Positions 17,721-26,042 of a stretch of DNA of 47,757 nucleotides are shown here, in pieces. Under the pieces are notes generated by a model, which was not told the origin of the DNA, made no database searches, and was given only the letters and a program-made list of their open reading frames with translations. The translations under genes and the position numbers were made by a program. The stretch covers positions 1 to 47,757 of the forward strand of contig NZ_ADGX01000065.1 of assembly GCF_000177675.1 (NCBI RefSeq), given 5' to 3'. The stretch's first letter is position 1. Each line of letters opens with the position of its first letter. Origin of the DNA: Parafrankia sp. EUN1f (GTDB taxonomy: Bacteria > Actinomycetota > Actinomycetes > Frankiales > Frankiaceae).

Positions 17721-19565
17721 GCGGACGCGCCGGGGCCGGCCGACCTCATGCCGGCCGACCCCGTACTGGCCAGCGTCGTCGACAACCGGCTGCACGCCAT
17801 CGCCGAGCAGATGGCCGACGCGATGCTGCGCTCGTGCCGGTCGATGGTCTTCCAGAGCCGGGACTTCGTCACCGGGGTGTTCACCGCCGCCGGCGACTGG
17901 GTGGCGACCAAGGACTTCATCCCGATTCTGGCCGGCTCGCTGCCCAGCGCCTACGCGGGCATCGTCGACCGGTTCGCCGGCGACGTGCACCCCGGTGACG
18001 TGTTCCTGCTCAACGACCCCTACCACGGCAACAACCATCCGCCCGACCTCACTGTGATGAAGCCGGTGTTCCACCAGGGCACGCTGCGCTTCTGGAGCGT
18101 GACCAAGGGGCACCACGCGGACATCGGCGGCAGCGTGCCCGGCTACAACCCCGACGCCGTCGACTGCTGGCAGGACGCCCTGCGCATCCCGCCGGTGCGG
18201 CTGCTGCGCGAGGGCGTCGCCCAGCGGGACGTGTGGGAGCTGATCCTGAGCAACCTGCGGCTGCGCGACGTCGTCGAGGCGGACCTGTGGTGCCAGATCG
18301 GCGCGACGAACGTGGGCGAGCGCGAACTGGTCGCCATGCTGGACGTGTTCGGCGTCGAACCGGTGCTGGCCGCCGTCGACTACCAACTCGAGGCGTCGCG
18401 GCGGCATATCCGCGCGGAGATCGGCCGCATTCCGGACGGGGTGTACCGCTCGGTCCGCCACCTCGACGACGGCGGGACGCACCACCGGGCGCCGATCGCC
18501 GTCCGCCTGGAGCTCATCGTGCGGGGCGAGCACGCGGTCCTCGACTTCACCGGGTCCGACCCGCAGGTCCTCGGCTACGCGAACTCGACCTACGCCAACA
18601 CCGCCGCCGCGGCCCTGGTCGCCCTCTACGCCGTCACCGACCCGACGCAGCGGCGCACCAGCGCGGCGCTCGCCGCGGTCGAGATCCGCACCAGGCCGGG
18701 CACGATCGTGCACGCGGTGGAGCCGGCCGCGACCACGCTGTGCACGATCACCACCGGCGAGGTGATCATCGAGACGATCTGGGACGCCATCGGCCAGGCC
18801 GACCCGGCGCGCACGAACGCCGGCTGGTGCCGCAGCTACGGCTTCGCCGCGATGGGTGTCAACGAGCGGACCGGGCGGCCCTTCGGCGTCGCCGGGGCGC
18901 TCAAGGGCGGCTCCGGGGCCACCGACGGGTTCGACGGCTGGGACGTGATCGGGCCGCCGCCGGCGATGGGCGGCGGCCGTGAGATCGACGTCGAGCTGCA
19001 CGAACTGGCCGCCCCGACGACCATCCTCAGCCAGGAGTACGAGACCGACTCGGCCGGGGCGGGGCAGTGGCGCGGCGGGCTCGGCGGGGTGTCGCGCTGG
19101 CGGATGGACCAGGACGACCTGGCCGTGCTGTGCGTCGGCTCCGGCACGTCGGCGCAGACCGTCCCGTTCGGGCTGGCCGGCGGGCGGCCCGGACCGCGCA
19201 ACCGCAGCCGGGTCCTGCACGTGGACGGCCGGGTCAGCGAGCCGCTCCCGAACTCGCTGTTCCGGCTCGACCGGGGTGACATCGTCGAGATCCACACCGC
19301 CGGCGGGGCCGGCCACGGGGATCCGCGCCGGCGCGTGGCCGAGGCGGTGGCCGCCGACGTCCGCGACGGGCTGGTCTCCCCGGCGGCGGCCCGCGAGGTC
19401 TACGGGGTGGCGATCGACCCGAGCACGGGGGACGTCGACCGGGCGGCCACCGCGCTGCTGCGCGCCGATGCCGGCGGCGGGCCCGGCGGGCCTGGTGGCC
19501 TTGGCGGGCCTGGTGGGCCTACCGCACCCGCCGCTCCGGACCCAGCCGCACCGGCAGGCCCCTGA
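17694..19565 (+). CDS. hyuB: Hydantoinase B/oxoprolinase family subunit (HyuB-type)
   Basis: About 623 residues. Conserved blocks are NRLHAIAEQMADAMLRSCRS, GDVFLLNDPYHGNNHPPDLTV, GHHADIGGSVPGYNP, the Gly/Thr-rich core LDFTGSDPQVLGYANSTYANT, and C-terminal GRPGPRNRS with TAGGAGHGDP. It partners HyuA in ATP-dependent ring opening or carboxylation. Three tandem copies of gtgagccgc (17694-17720) give three in-frame GTG starts, the first overlapping the hyuA stop. The C-terminus carries a Gly/Pro-rich collagen-like tail. Its last 47 bases overlap the end of the convergent P450 gene. Confidence 0.9.
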   Translation: MSRVSRVSRADAPGPADLMPADPVLASVVDNRLHAIAEQMADAMLRSCRSMVFQSRDFVTGVFTAAGDWVATKDFIPILAGSLPSAYAGIVDRFAGDVHPGDVFLLNDPYHGNNHPPDLTVMKPVFHQGTLRFWSVTKGHHADIGGSVPGYNPDAVDCWQDALRIPPVRLLREGVAQRDVWELILSNLRLRDVVEADLWCQIGATNVGERELVAMLDVFGVEPVLAAVDYQLEASRRHIRAEIGRIPDGVYRSVRHLDDGGTHHRAPIAVRLELIVRGEHAVLDFTGSDPQVLGYANSTYANTAAAALVALYAVTDPTQRRTSAALAAVEIRTRPGTIVHAVEPAATTLCTITTGEVIIETIWDAIGQADPARTNAGWCRSYGFAAMGVNERTGRPFGVAGALKGGSGATDGFDGWDVIGPPPAMGGGREIDVELHELAAPTTILSQEYETDSAGAGQWRGGLGGVSRWRMDQDDLAVLCVGSGTSAQTVPFGLAGGRPGPRNRSRVLHVDGRVSEPLPNSLFRLDRGDIVEIHTAGGAGHGDPRRRVAEAVAADVRDGLVSPAAAREVYGVAIDPSTGDVDRAATALLRADAGGGPGGPGGLGGPGGPTAPAAPDPAAPAGP

Positions 19566-20841
19566 TCCCGGGCTGCAGTGCGGACGCGACCCGCTCGACC
19601 GGCCCGACGATCTGGACGTCGGGGAAGCGGCGCAGCAGCTCCCCGAACAGCACCTGGATCTGCAGGCGGGCCAGCGCGGCCCCCAGGCACAGGTGTGGGC
19701 CGCCCGCCCCGAAACCGACGTGCGGGTTGGGGGTGCGACCGACGTCGAAGCGGTCCGGGTCGGCGAAGGCCGCCTCGTCGCGGTTGGCCGAGCTGTAGTA
19801 CACGACCACCCAGTCGCCGGCCCGCACCTGCTGGCCGCCGAGCTCGACGTCGCGGGCGGCGGTGCGGCGGGAGTGGGTGGTCGGGGTCGTCCACCGGATG
19901 ATCTCGTCGGTGGCGGTGCGGCCCAGCCCCGGGTCGGCGAGCAGCCGGTCGCGTTGCTCGGGATGCTCCAGCAGGGCGACCAGCCCGCCGCTGATCGCGT
20001 TGCGGACGGTCTGATACCCGGCGAACCACAGCAGGAGGAAGAACGCGCGCCGCTGCGCCGGGGTGAGCCGGTGCCCGCCGACCTCGGCCCGGAGCAGCGC
20101 CGAGACGAGATCGGCCCGCGGCCGCCTGGTCCGTTCCGCCTCCAGGCTGTCGATGTACGCGGTCATGTCCGACCAGGCCCGTAGGCCGACGGGGCCCAGC
20201 CCGACGACCGTCTCGACCAGGTCCGCGGCGGCGGGCGCCGTGGGGTCGCCCACCGTGCCGGGCTCGCCGGCCGGCCTGGGGCCGCGCCGCGCGTCGCCCG
20301 TGATCGCGGTGCTCCAGTCCCGCAGGAGGTGGCGCTCCTCGGGCGGGATGCCGATCATTGCGCCGATCATGCGCATGGGCAGGTCGGAGGCGACGTCGGT
20401 GGCGAAGTCGCAGGCGCCGTCGCCGTCGCCGGTCGCGCGGTCGAGGATGTCCGTCACGTGCGCGCGGCACTCCGCCTCCAGCGCCTGGACGGGGCGCGGC
20501 CGGAATCCGTCGCTGACCAGCGCGCGCATGAGGCGGTGCTCGGGGTCGTCGAGCTGGCCCATGTTGCTGAGGGTGTCGGCGAAGCCGCCCAGCTCCGAGC
20601 TCCACTGGATGAGTTCGACGCCCTCGCCGGCACGGAAGACGGCCGGTGTCCGGGAGACGCGGACGACGTCGGCGTACCGGGTGACGGCCCAGAACCGCCG
20701 GCTGCCGGTGATCGCCGTCGGCCGGTGCCAGAACACCGGTGCGTGCTCGCGCAGCGCCGCCAGCGTCGGATGGGGGTCCCCGAGCCAGAAGTCGACGAGG
20801 GTCAGGTCCACGCCGTCGGTGCCCGGCACTGTCACCGTCAT
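19519..20841 (-). CDS. Cytochrome P450
   Basis: A 440-residue bacterial class I-type P450. The I-helix oxygen-binding motif is AGYQT (A-G-x-x-T). The K-helix ExxR is EIIR in TDEIIRWTTP. The haem loop FGAGGPHLCLG contains the Cys ligand. Helix C has QLDDPEHRLMRALVSDGF. It is a soluble monooxygenase needing ferredoxin and reductase partners not found in the window. It starts at ATG 20841 with AGGAGGG ten bases upstream. It lies downstream of the binding-protein gene on the same strand but beyond strong hairpins, so it probably has its own promoter. It may act in the same catabolic block as the LLM enzyme and HyuAB, or on the polyketide; context favours the former. Confidence 0.92.
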   Translation of the reverse strand: MTVTVPGTDGVDLTLVDFWLGDPHPTLAALREHAPVFWHRPTAITGSRRFWAVTRYADVVRVSRTPAVFRAGEGVELIQWSSELGGFADTLSNMGQLDDPEHRLMRALVSDGFRPRPVQALEAECRAHVTDILDRATGDGDGACDFATDVASDLPMRMIGAMIGIPPEERHLLRDWSTAITGDARRGPRPAGEPGTVGDPTAPAAADLVETVVGLGPVGLRAWSDMTAYIDSLEAERTRRPRADLVSALLRAEVGGHRLTPAQRRAFFLLLWFAGYQTVRNAISGGLVALLEHPEQRDRLLADPGLGRTATDEIIRWTTPTTHSRRTAARDVELGGQQVRAGDWVVVYYSSANRDEAAFADPDRFDVGRTPNPHVGFGAGGPHLCLGAALARLQIQVLFGELLRRFPDVQIVGPVERVASALQPGIRGLPVRLGPERRVR

Positions 20842-20899
20842 CGCCTGGGAGCCCTCCTGAGGCGGAGCCAGGGCGCCGGAGGAGACATCTGGTGCCCAA

Positions 20900-20933
20900 C
20901 CCCACGATAAGGGGGGCGGGGAGCATCGTGGGG
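20900..20933. promoter_or_regulatory. Inverted repeat upstream of the P450 gene, possible operator
   Basis: Perfect 9-bp arms ccccacgat and atcgtgggg, separated by 16 bases, lie about 60 bp upstream of the P450 start. The symmetry and position suit a dimeric repressor site in the promoter. Confidence 0.4.
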
Positions 20934-20948
20934 CCGGTGTGGCGACGC

Positions 20949-21019
20949 GGCCGTGCCGCCCGCGTCGCGGGACGCGGGCGGCACGGCCGGAGGTGGCGGA
21001 CCCGTGGGGCGGGTCCGCC
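20949..21019 (-). terminator. Double hairpin after the transporter operon
   Basis: A perfect 18-bp stem (ggccgtgccgcccgcgtc, loop gcgg) occupies 20949-20988. A second stem, ggcggaccc/gggtccgcc, lies at 20995-21019. They begin about 40 bases past the binding-protein stop (21061) in its direction of transcription. There is no T-tract, as is usual in high-GC actinomycete terminators. The stems are symmetric, so the strand is assigned from context. Confidence 0.6.
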
Positions 21020-21060
21020 GCGGTCGGGTCAGGCGGCCGGGGGTCAGGCGACCGTGGGGA

Positions 21061-22722
21061 TCAGGACACCCAGACGTCGGCGAACGCGGGCAGCCGGGCG
21101 TCGGCGTCGAGCGAGAAGCCGTGCACCTTGTCGCTGGTGCCGACCACGGCGCTCTCCTCGACGAGCGGGACGACGATGCCCTGCTCCGCGACCCGGCGCT
21201 GGATCGCGGCCACGCTCTCGGACCGCGCGGCGGGGTCGGTCTGGGCCTGGAGCTGTGCCTGCAGCCGGTCGAGCTCCTTGTCCTGGACGTTGTAGAAGTT
21301 CGGCGCGGCGGTGGAGAAGCCGCGGATGTTGGCCTCCGGGTCGAGGCCGCCGGCCACGCCGGCCAGGAACAGGTCGTACCCCGTGCGGTTCTGCAGCGCC
21401 TGGGTCGCGACGGCGGGTGTGTCGAGCTTGAGCTGCAGGTCGATGCCGACCTTGGCGAGCTGCGACTTCACCAGCTCGACCAGTCCCTGGTCCCAGGGGT
21501 GGCCCCGGTCGAGCCAGCCGAACACCACGGTCAGCGACTTCCCGTCCTTCTGCCGGAAGCCGTCCCCGGTGCGGGTCCAGCCGGCCTCGTCCAGCAGCCG
21601 CCCGGCCGCCTCGGCGTTGTACGCGAGCGCCTTGGACGTGTCGACGCGGCCCGGGGCGGTGGAGGTGAGCACGCCGGTGGGGAGCGTGAAGCTGGGGTCG
21701 AGGACGCTGTCCCGTATCTCCTCGGTGTCGACCGCCCGGGCGATCGCCTGCCGCACCTTCAGGTCCGACAGCGGCGCCCGGTCCACCCCGACGACCACCA
21801 GGGCCTCGGTGAGGCGGGGCTGTGACCGGACGGTGACCTCGAAGCCGGACGACTTCAGGCCCTCGATGTCACCCGGGTTGAGATCCGTGCCGATCTGCAC
21901 CTGGCCGGTGCGCAGGGCACCGCTGCGGACGCTGGCCTCCGGGGTCACCTTGAACACGATCTTGTCGAGATACGCGTCACCGGTGCGCTTGCGGTACTGC
22001 GGCCCCCAGGCGTAGCCGGTGCGCTTCGTCAGCACGACCTGGCTGTTCTTCTGGTATGACTCCACGACGAACGGCCCCGTGCCGACCAGCTTGTTGAAGC
22101 GGTCCTTGACGGGCAGGTCCAGGGTGGCGGGCGCGACGATGGCGTAGCCGGTGCTCGCCAGCGACGTCGTCCAGCCCGGGAAGGGCTTCCCGAAGCGCTG
22201 CACGACGGTGCGGTCGTCGACGACCTCGGTCCCCTTGTAGTCCGCCAGCTGGAGGGTGGACACCGAGCCCGATCCGGTGAGTTCCGACGCGTTCGCGAGG
22301 ATGTCGTCGAAGTTGCGCTTGACCACGGCGGCGGTCAGTGGTGTCCCGTCGGAGAAGGTCACCCCGCTGCGCAGGTGGAAGGTGTACTCGGTCGTGGTGT
22401 CGTTGACCTCGTACGACTCCGCCAGCCACGGCACCGGCTTGCGGGTCTCCGGGTCCAGCGCCACCAGCGAGTCGACGACCGGCCGGGAGACCTCGCGCAC
22501 GTTCGCGCTCACCGCCCGCGGATAGAGCGAGATCGGGTCCGCGTTGAGCGTGACCGTGAGAGTGCCGCCGCTGCGCGGCTCACCCTCGGTGCCCGCCGGC
22601 TGCCCGCTGGAGGAGTCGTCGCCGCACGCCGCGAGGACCAGTGCGAGCAGTGGAGCGAGCACCAGGACGCGGCCGGGCCGCCGTCCTCGCTGTGGTCGAT
22701 GCCGTTCGTTGCGGCCGAACAT
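21061..22722 (-). CDS. ABC transporter substrate-binding lipoprotein, family 5 (DppA/OppA-like)
   Basis: A 553-residue extracytoplasmic solute-binding protein. A basic N-terminus and hydrophobic segment end in the lipobox LAAC, with the acylated Cys at residue 33. Family 5 features include GGTLTVTLNADPISLYP, the YTFHLRSGVTFSDGTPLTAAVVKRNFDDI signature and the GTGPFVVESYQKNSQVVLTKR block. It captures peptides, nickel chelates or related small amides for import. ATG 22722 follows AAGGGGG. It is the last transporter gene of a minus-strand operon (C permease, ATPase, binding protein), 78 bases after the ATPase stop, and is followed by strong hairpins. Confidence 0.92.
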   Translation of the reverse strand: MFGRNERHRPQRGRRPGRVLVLAPLLALVLAACGDDSSSGQPAGTEGEPRSGGTLTVTLNADPISLYPRAVSANVREVSRPVVDSLVALDPETRKPVPWLAESYEVNDTTTEYTFHLRSGVTFSDGTPLTAAVVKRNFDDILANASELTGSGSVSTLQLADYKGTEVVDDRTVVQRFGKPFPGWTTSLASTGYAIVAPATLDLPVKDRFNKLVGTGPFVVESYQKNSQVVLTKRTGYAWGPQYRKRTGDAYLDKIVFKVTPEASVRSGALRTGQVQIGTDLNPGDIEGLKSSGFEVTVRSQPRLTEALVVVGVDRAPLSDLKVRQAIARAVDTEEIRDSVLDPSFTLPTGVLTSTAPGRVDTSKALAYNAEAAGRLLDEAGWTRTGDGFRQKDGKSLTVVFGWLDRGHPWDQGLVELVKSQLAKVGIDLQLKLDTPAVATQALQNRTGYDLFLAGVAGGLDPEANIRGFSTAAPNFYNVQDKELDRLQAQLQAQTDPAARSESVAAIQRRVAEQGIVVPLVEESAVVGTSDKVHGFSLDADARLPAFADVWVS

Positions 22723-22800
22723 GTGAGGTTCCCCCTTGGTGAAAGGACTGACGACAGGGCGAAGGGCGCGGGGACGGCACGGTGAGAAAGCGATCCGCGG

Positions 22801-24641
22801 TCAGGCGCCGGGGGCGTGCCCGCCCCGCCCGGGGATCGCGGCCAGGAGCTCCTGGGTGTAGGGCTCGCGGGGGTCGGCGAAGATGCGCTCGGTCGGCCCT
22901 GTCTCGATCAGGCGGCCCCGGCGCATCACCCCGACCTCGTCGGCGAGCCGGCGCACCACGGCGAGATCGTGGGAGATGAACAGGTAGCTCACCCCGAGCT
23001 CGGCCTGCAGCCGTTCGAGCAGGTCGAGGATCTGGGCCTGGACCGAGACGTCGAGCGCGGAGACGGGTTCGTCGCAGACGACCAGGTCGGGGGACAGAGC
23101 GAGGGCCCGGGCGATGGCCACCCGCTGGCGCTGGCCGCCGGAGAGCTCGGCGGGCCGGCGCCGCAGCGCCCCGGCGGGCAGCGCCACCAGGTCGACGAGC
23201 TCGGCGGCGCGGGTCCGGCGCTGCGCGCGGGTGCCCAGTCCGAACGAGGAGAGCGGATCGGTGATGATCTTCTCGACGGTGAGCCTGGGGTTCAGCGACG
23301 CGAACGGGTTCTGGTAGACGATCTGCATGCGGCGCCGCAGCGCGCGCAACGCCGCACCGTCGACCTCGGTGATGTCCTCGCCGGCGAACCGGATCCTTCC
23401 GGTGGTCGGCGCGGTGAGCCGCAGCACCATGTGCGCGACCGTGGACTTGCCCGAGCCGGACTCGCCGACCAGCGCGAACGTCCGGCCGGCCGGGATCGCG
23501 AAGCTCACCCCGTCGACGGCGCGCAGCACCCGGGGGCCGCCCGCCGAGCGCGGCAGCCGGTACTCCTTGACGAGTCCCTCGACCCACACCTGCGGCGTGC
23601 CGGCCGTGTTCTCGCCCCCGGCCCGCGGAGCGTCCCCGCCCGCGGCGTTCTCGGCACCGGCGCCGCGACCGGCGGCGAGCCCGACAGCGGCCCCGGCCCC
23701 GACAGCGGCCCCGGCCCCGACTGTCGTGTCGGTGCCGGCACCGAGATCCTTGCCCGCGCCGGGGCCGGTGCGGGCGCGGTGGCGACGGGGGGCGCGGCCG
23801 GGGGCGGTGTCGACGAGACCGGGGGCGGTGTCGATGAGCGCCCGGGTGTGCGGGTGGCGGGGGTCGGCCAGCAGCTCGGCGGGGGGCCTTCCTCGACGAC
23901 CGCCCCGTCCTGCATCACCAGCAGCCGGTCCGCGCGTTCCACCGCCACGCCGAGATCGTGGGTGATCAGCAACACGCTGGTGCCGATGGTCGTGCGCAGC
24001 AGCCCGATGTGGTCGAGGATCTGGCGCTGCACGGTGACGTCGAGGGCGCTGGTCGGCTCGTCGGCCACGAGCAGCCGCGGCCGGGCGGCGATGGCGATCG
24101 CGATGAGTGCCCGTTGGCACATCCCGCCGGAGAGCTGGGAGGGATACTGCCGGGCCCGCAGCTCCGGGTCGGGCATGCCGGCCTCGGTGAGCAGCCGCAC
24201 CGCCTCCCGCGGCGCCGAGCGCCGGTCGGCCAGCCCGTGCACGAGCAGGGCCTCCGCCACCTGCGTCCCGATGGGCACCACCGGGTTGAGCGAGGTGACC
24301 GGATCCTGGGGGATCAACGCGATGTCACGGCCGCGCAGCGCGCGGAACGAGCGCTCACCGACGCCGGTGAGGTCCCGGCCGTCGAAGACGATCCGCCCAC
24401 CGACCTGCTCGGCCGAGCGGGGCAGCAGGCGCAGCACCGCGTGCGCGGTGGTCGACTTGCCCGAGCCGGACTCGCCGACGATCGCCACCGTCTCACCCGG
24501 CGCCACCCGCAGGCTGACCGAGCGCACCGCGTGCACCACCGCGCCGCGGACCCGGTAGTCGACCCGCAGGTCGTCGATCTCCAGCAGGGGCGTGGTGCCG
24601 GCCGGCGCCACCACGACCTCCGGGGCGGGCAGGCTGCTCAT
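22801..24641 (-). CDS. Fused DppD-DppF-type ABC transporter ATPase, interrupted by a one-base frameshift
   Basis: Two complete ATPase halves lie in different frames. The first half (24641 to about 23887) starts at an ATG overlapping the stop of the C permease and has Walker A GESGSGKST, signature LSGGMCQRA (Cys where Arg is usual) and LLVADEPTSALD. The second half (down to 22801) has its own GESGSGKST, LSGGQRQRV and LVVCDEPVSALD. The frame changes at a run of six G (23881-23886). One extra base would continue ...VVEEG into PPAELLADPRHPHTRALI, the normal end of a DppD domain. A long Ala/Gly linker of tandem repeats then joins the halves. It is either a real one-base loss (pseudogene or split product) or a sequencing error in a homopolymer. 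The intact enzyme would energise peptide/amide uptake. Confidence 0.8.
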
Positions 24642-25585
24642 CGGCCACCCCCGAGGTCGTCGCTGAACTCGCGGGACAGCCGGTTGGCCGCCAGCACGGT
24701 CGCCGCCACGACCACGCCCGGCAGGATCGACATCCACCAGCCGCGCTGGAGGTGGTCCCGGCCGGTGGAGACGAGCGAACCCCATTCGGGGGTCGGTGGC
24801 TGGATGCCGAAGCCCAGGAAGCTCAGCGTGGCGACGCCGAGGACCGCGCCGCCGAACAGCAGGGTGGTCAGCGCCCAGACCGGACCCATCGCGTTGGGCA
24901 GCACATGCCGCAGCAGCACCCGGGACCGTCGGGCGCCTCCGGCGTGCGCGGCCTGGACGTAGAGACTCTCCCGGACCCGGAACACCTCCGCGCGGGTCAC
25001 CCGGGATGTCTCAGCGACCGCCGCGACACCGATGGCGACGGCGACCTGGACCGTTCCGCCCTTGCCGAGCACGGCGATCAGCGTCAGCGCGAGCAGCAGG
25101 CCCGGGATCGACAGCAACACGTCGACCAGACGCATCACCACGACGTCGACCCAGCCGCGCAGGAAGCCGGCGAGCAGGCCGAGCGCGGCGCCGGTGCCGA
25201 GACCGATGGCGGTCGCGAGCAGCGCCGTGGGCAGTGTGCGGCTGGTGCCGTGGACCACCCGGGCGAACTGGTCGCGGCCGAGCTGGTCGGTGCCGAACGG
25301 ATGGCTCCAGGACGGGCTGAGCAGGCGGTGGGCCGTGTCGGTGGCCAGCGGGTCGCGGCTGGTGAACGCCGCTGGCAGGACGGCCGCGACGACCAGCAGC
25401 AGCAGCCAGAGGATCGCCAGCACCAGGCCGGGGCGGCGCCGGGCGAAGGTGCCCAGCCGGTGCAGCGGGCCGGCCTGGCCGGGCGCGGCGGCGCCGAGGG
25501 CGGCGGCCGTGGCGGCGGTGGGGGGGTGGGCGTCCACCGCCGGTGGCGCCTCCAGCAGGGGCGGTTCCCCGCGGACCGTGGACAT
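24638..25585 (-). CDS. Peptide/nickel-type ABC transporter permease, DppC-like
   Basis: A 315-residue protein. A Pro/Ala-rich cytoplasmic N-terminus is followed by one helix, the C-type motif HPFGTDQLGRDQFARVVHGTSRT, and five further helices. The EAA loop reads VQAAHAGGARRSRVLLRHVLPNA. ATG 25585 follows an AGGAG about ten bases upstream. Its TGA overlaps the ATG of the fused ATPase. It is the first gene of the minus-strand uptake operon, which lacks a B-type permease; the only one in the window is at 13408-14391 on the plus strand. Confidence 0.92.
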   Translation of the reverse strand: MSTVRGEPPLLEAPPAVDAHPPTAATAAALGAAAPGQAGPLHRLGTFARRRPGLVLAILWLLLLVVAAVLPAAFTSRDPLATDTAHRLLSPSWSHPFGTDQLGRDQFARVVHGTSRTLPTALLATAIGLGTGAALGLLAGFLRGWVDVVVMRLVDVLLSIPGLLLALTLIAVLGKGGTVQVAVAIGVAAVAETSRVTRAEVFRVRESLYVQAAHAGGARRSRVLLRHVLPNAMGPVWALTTLLFGGAVLGVATLSFLGFGIQPPTPEWGSLVSTGRDHLQRGWWMSILPGVVVAATVLAANRLSREFSDDLGGGR

Positions 25586-26042
25586 GAACGACTGCACTCC
25601 TGTCAGAACCTGGGAACGGGTGTCCGTCCGCCTCGGCCGGTGGAAGGGATGACATCCGCGGGCCCGGACTCGTCTGCGCGTTGCCATCGCAGGTGCGATG
25701 CCAGCGCGCCGGCCGGGCGTCTGCGGCGGGGAATGCAGCCTGTCGGTGCTGTCCGCGTGATGTCCACGGCGTGGACGGAACTGTGCACCAGCACGATCGG
25801 GGTGAGTACCCCTACGCAACCCCACTTCGTGCTTCGCCCCGCACCCCGGGCGGCGCGGCGCTGACCTGGGCGCATGCCGCGGTGCATGCCAGGACGGGGT
25901 GCGTGGCCACGTCTTGTGGGACAAGGGCGCGATTTCCGTCAACTGGGACTGTGTAGGGGTAGGCGTGCTCGGGTGACAGGGCGCACGGTGCTGCGGTCCG
26001 GCGATGGTCCGGAGCTCACGACCACCCTGGAGGCAACCGCTG
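25586..26042. promoter_or_regulatory. Divergent intergenic region between uptake operon and multicopper oxidase
   Basis: This 457-bp stretch has no convincing gene. It holds a short palindrome, catcgca-gg-tgcgatg (25685-25700), about 100 bp upstream of the C permease. It also holds ggggt-gagt-acccc (25799-25812), and two oppositely oriented copies of gtacccctac (25806-25815 and, as gtaggggtag, 25953-25962). The second lies about 80 bp before the copper-oxidase start. Such C/G-rich tracts resemble metal-regulator sites in general character, but I cannot assign a regulator. Confidence 0.4.

Noticed and set aside
19578-20910. Plus-strand frames opposite the P450
   Set aside because: The P450 haem, ExxR and I-helix motifs are on the minus strand.
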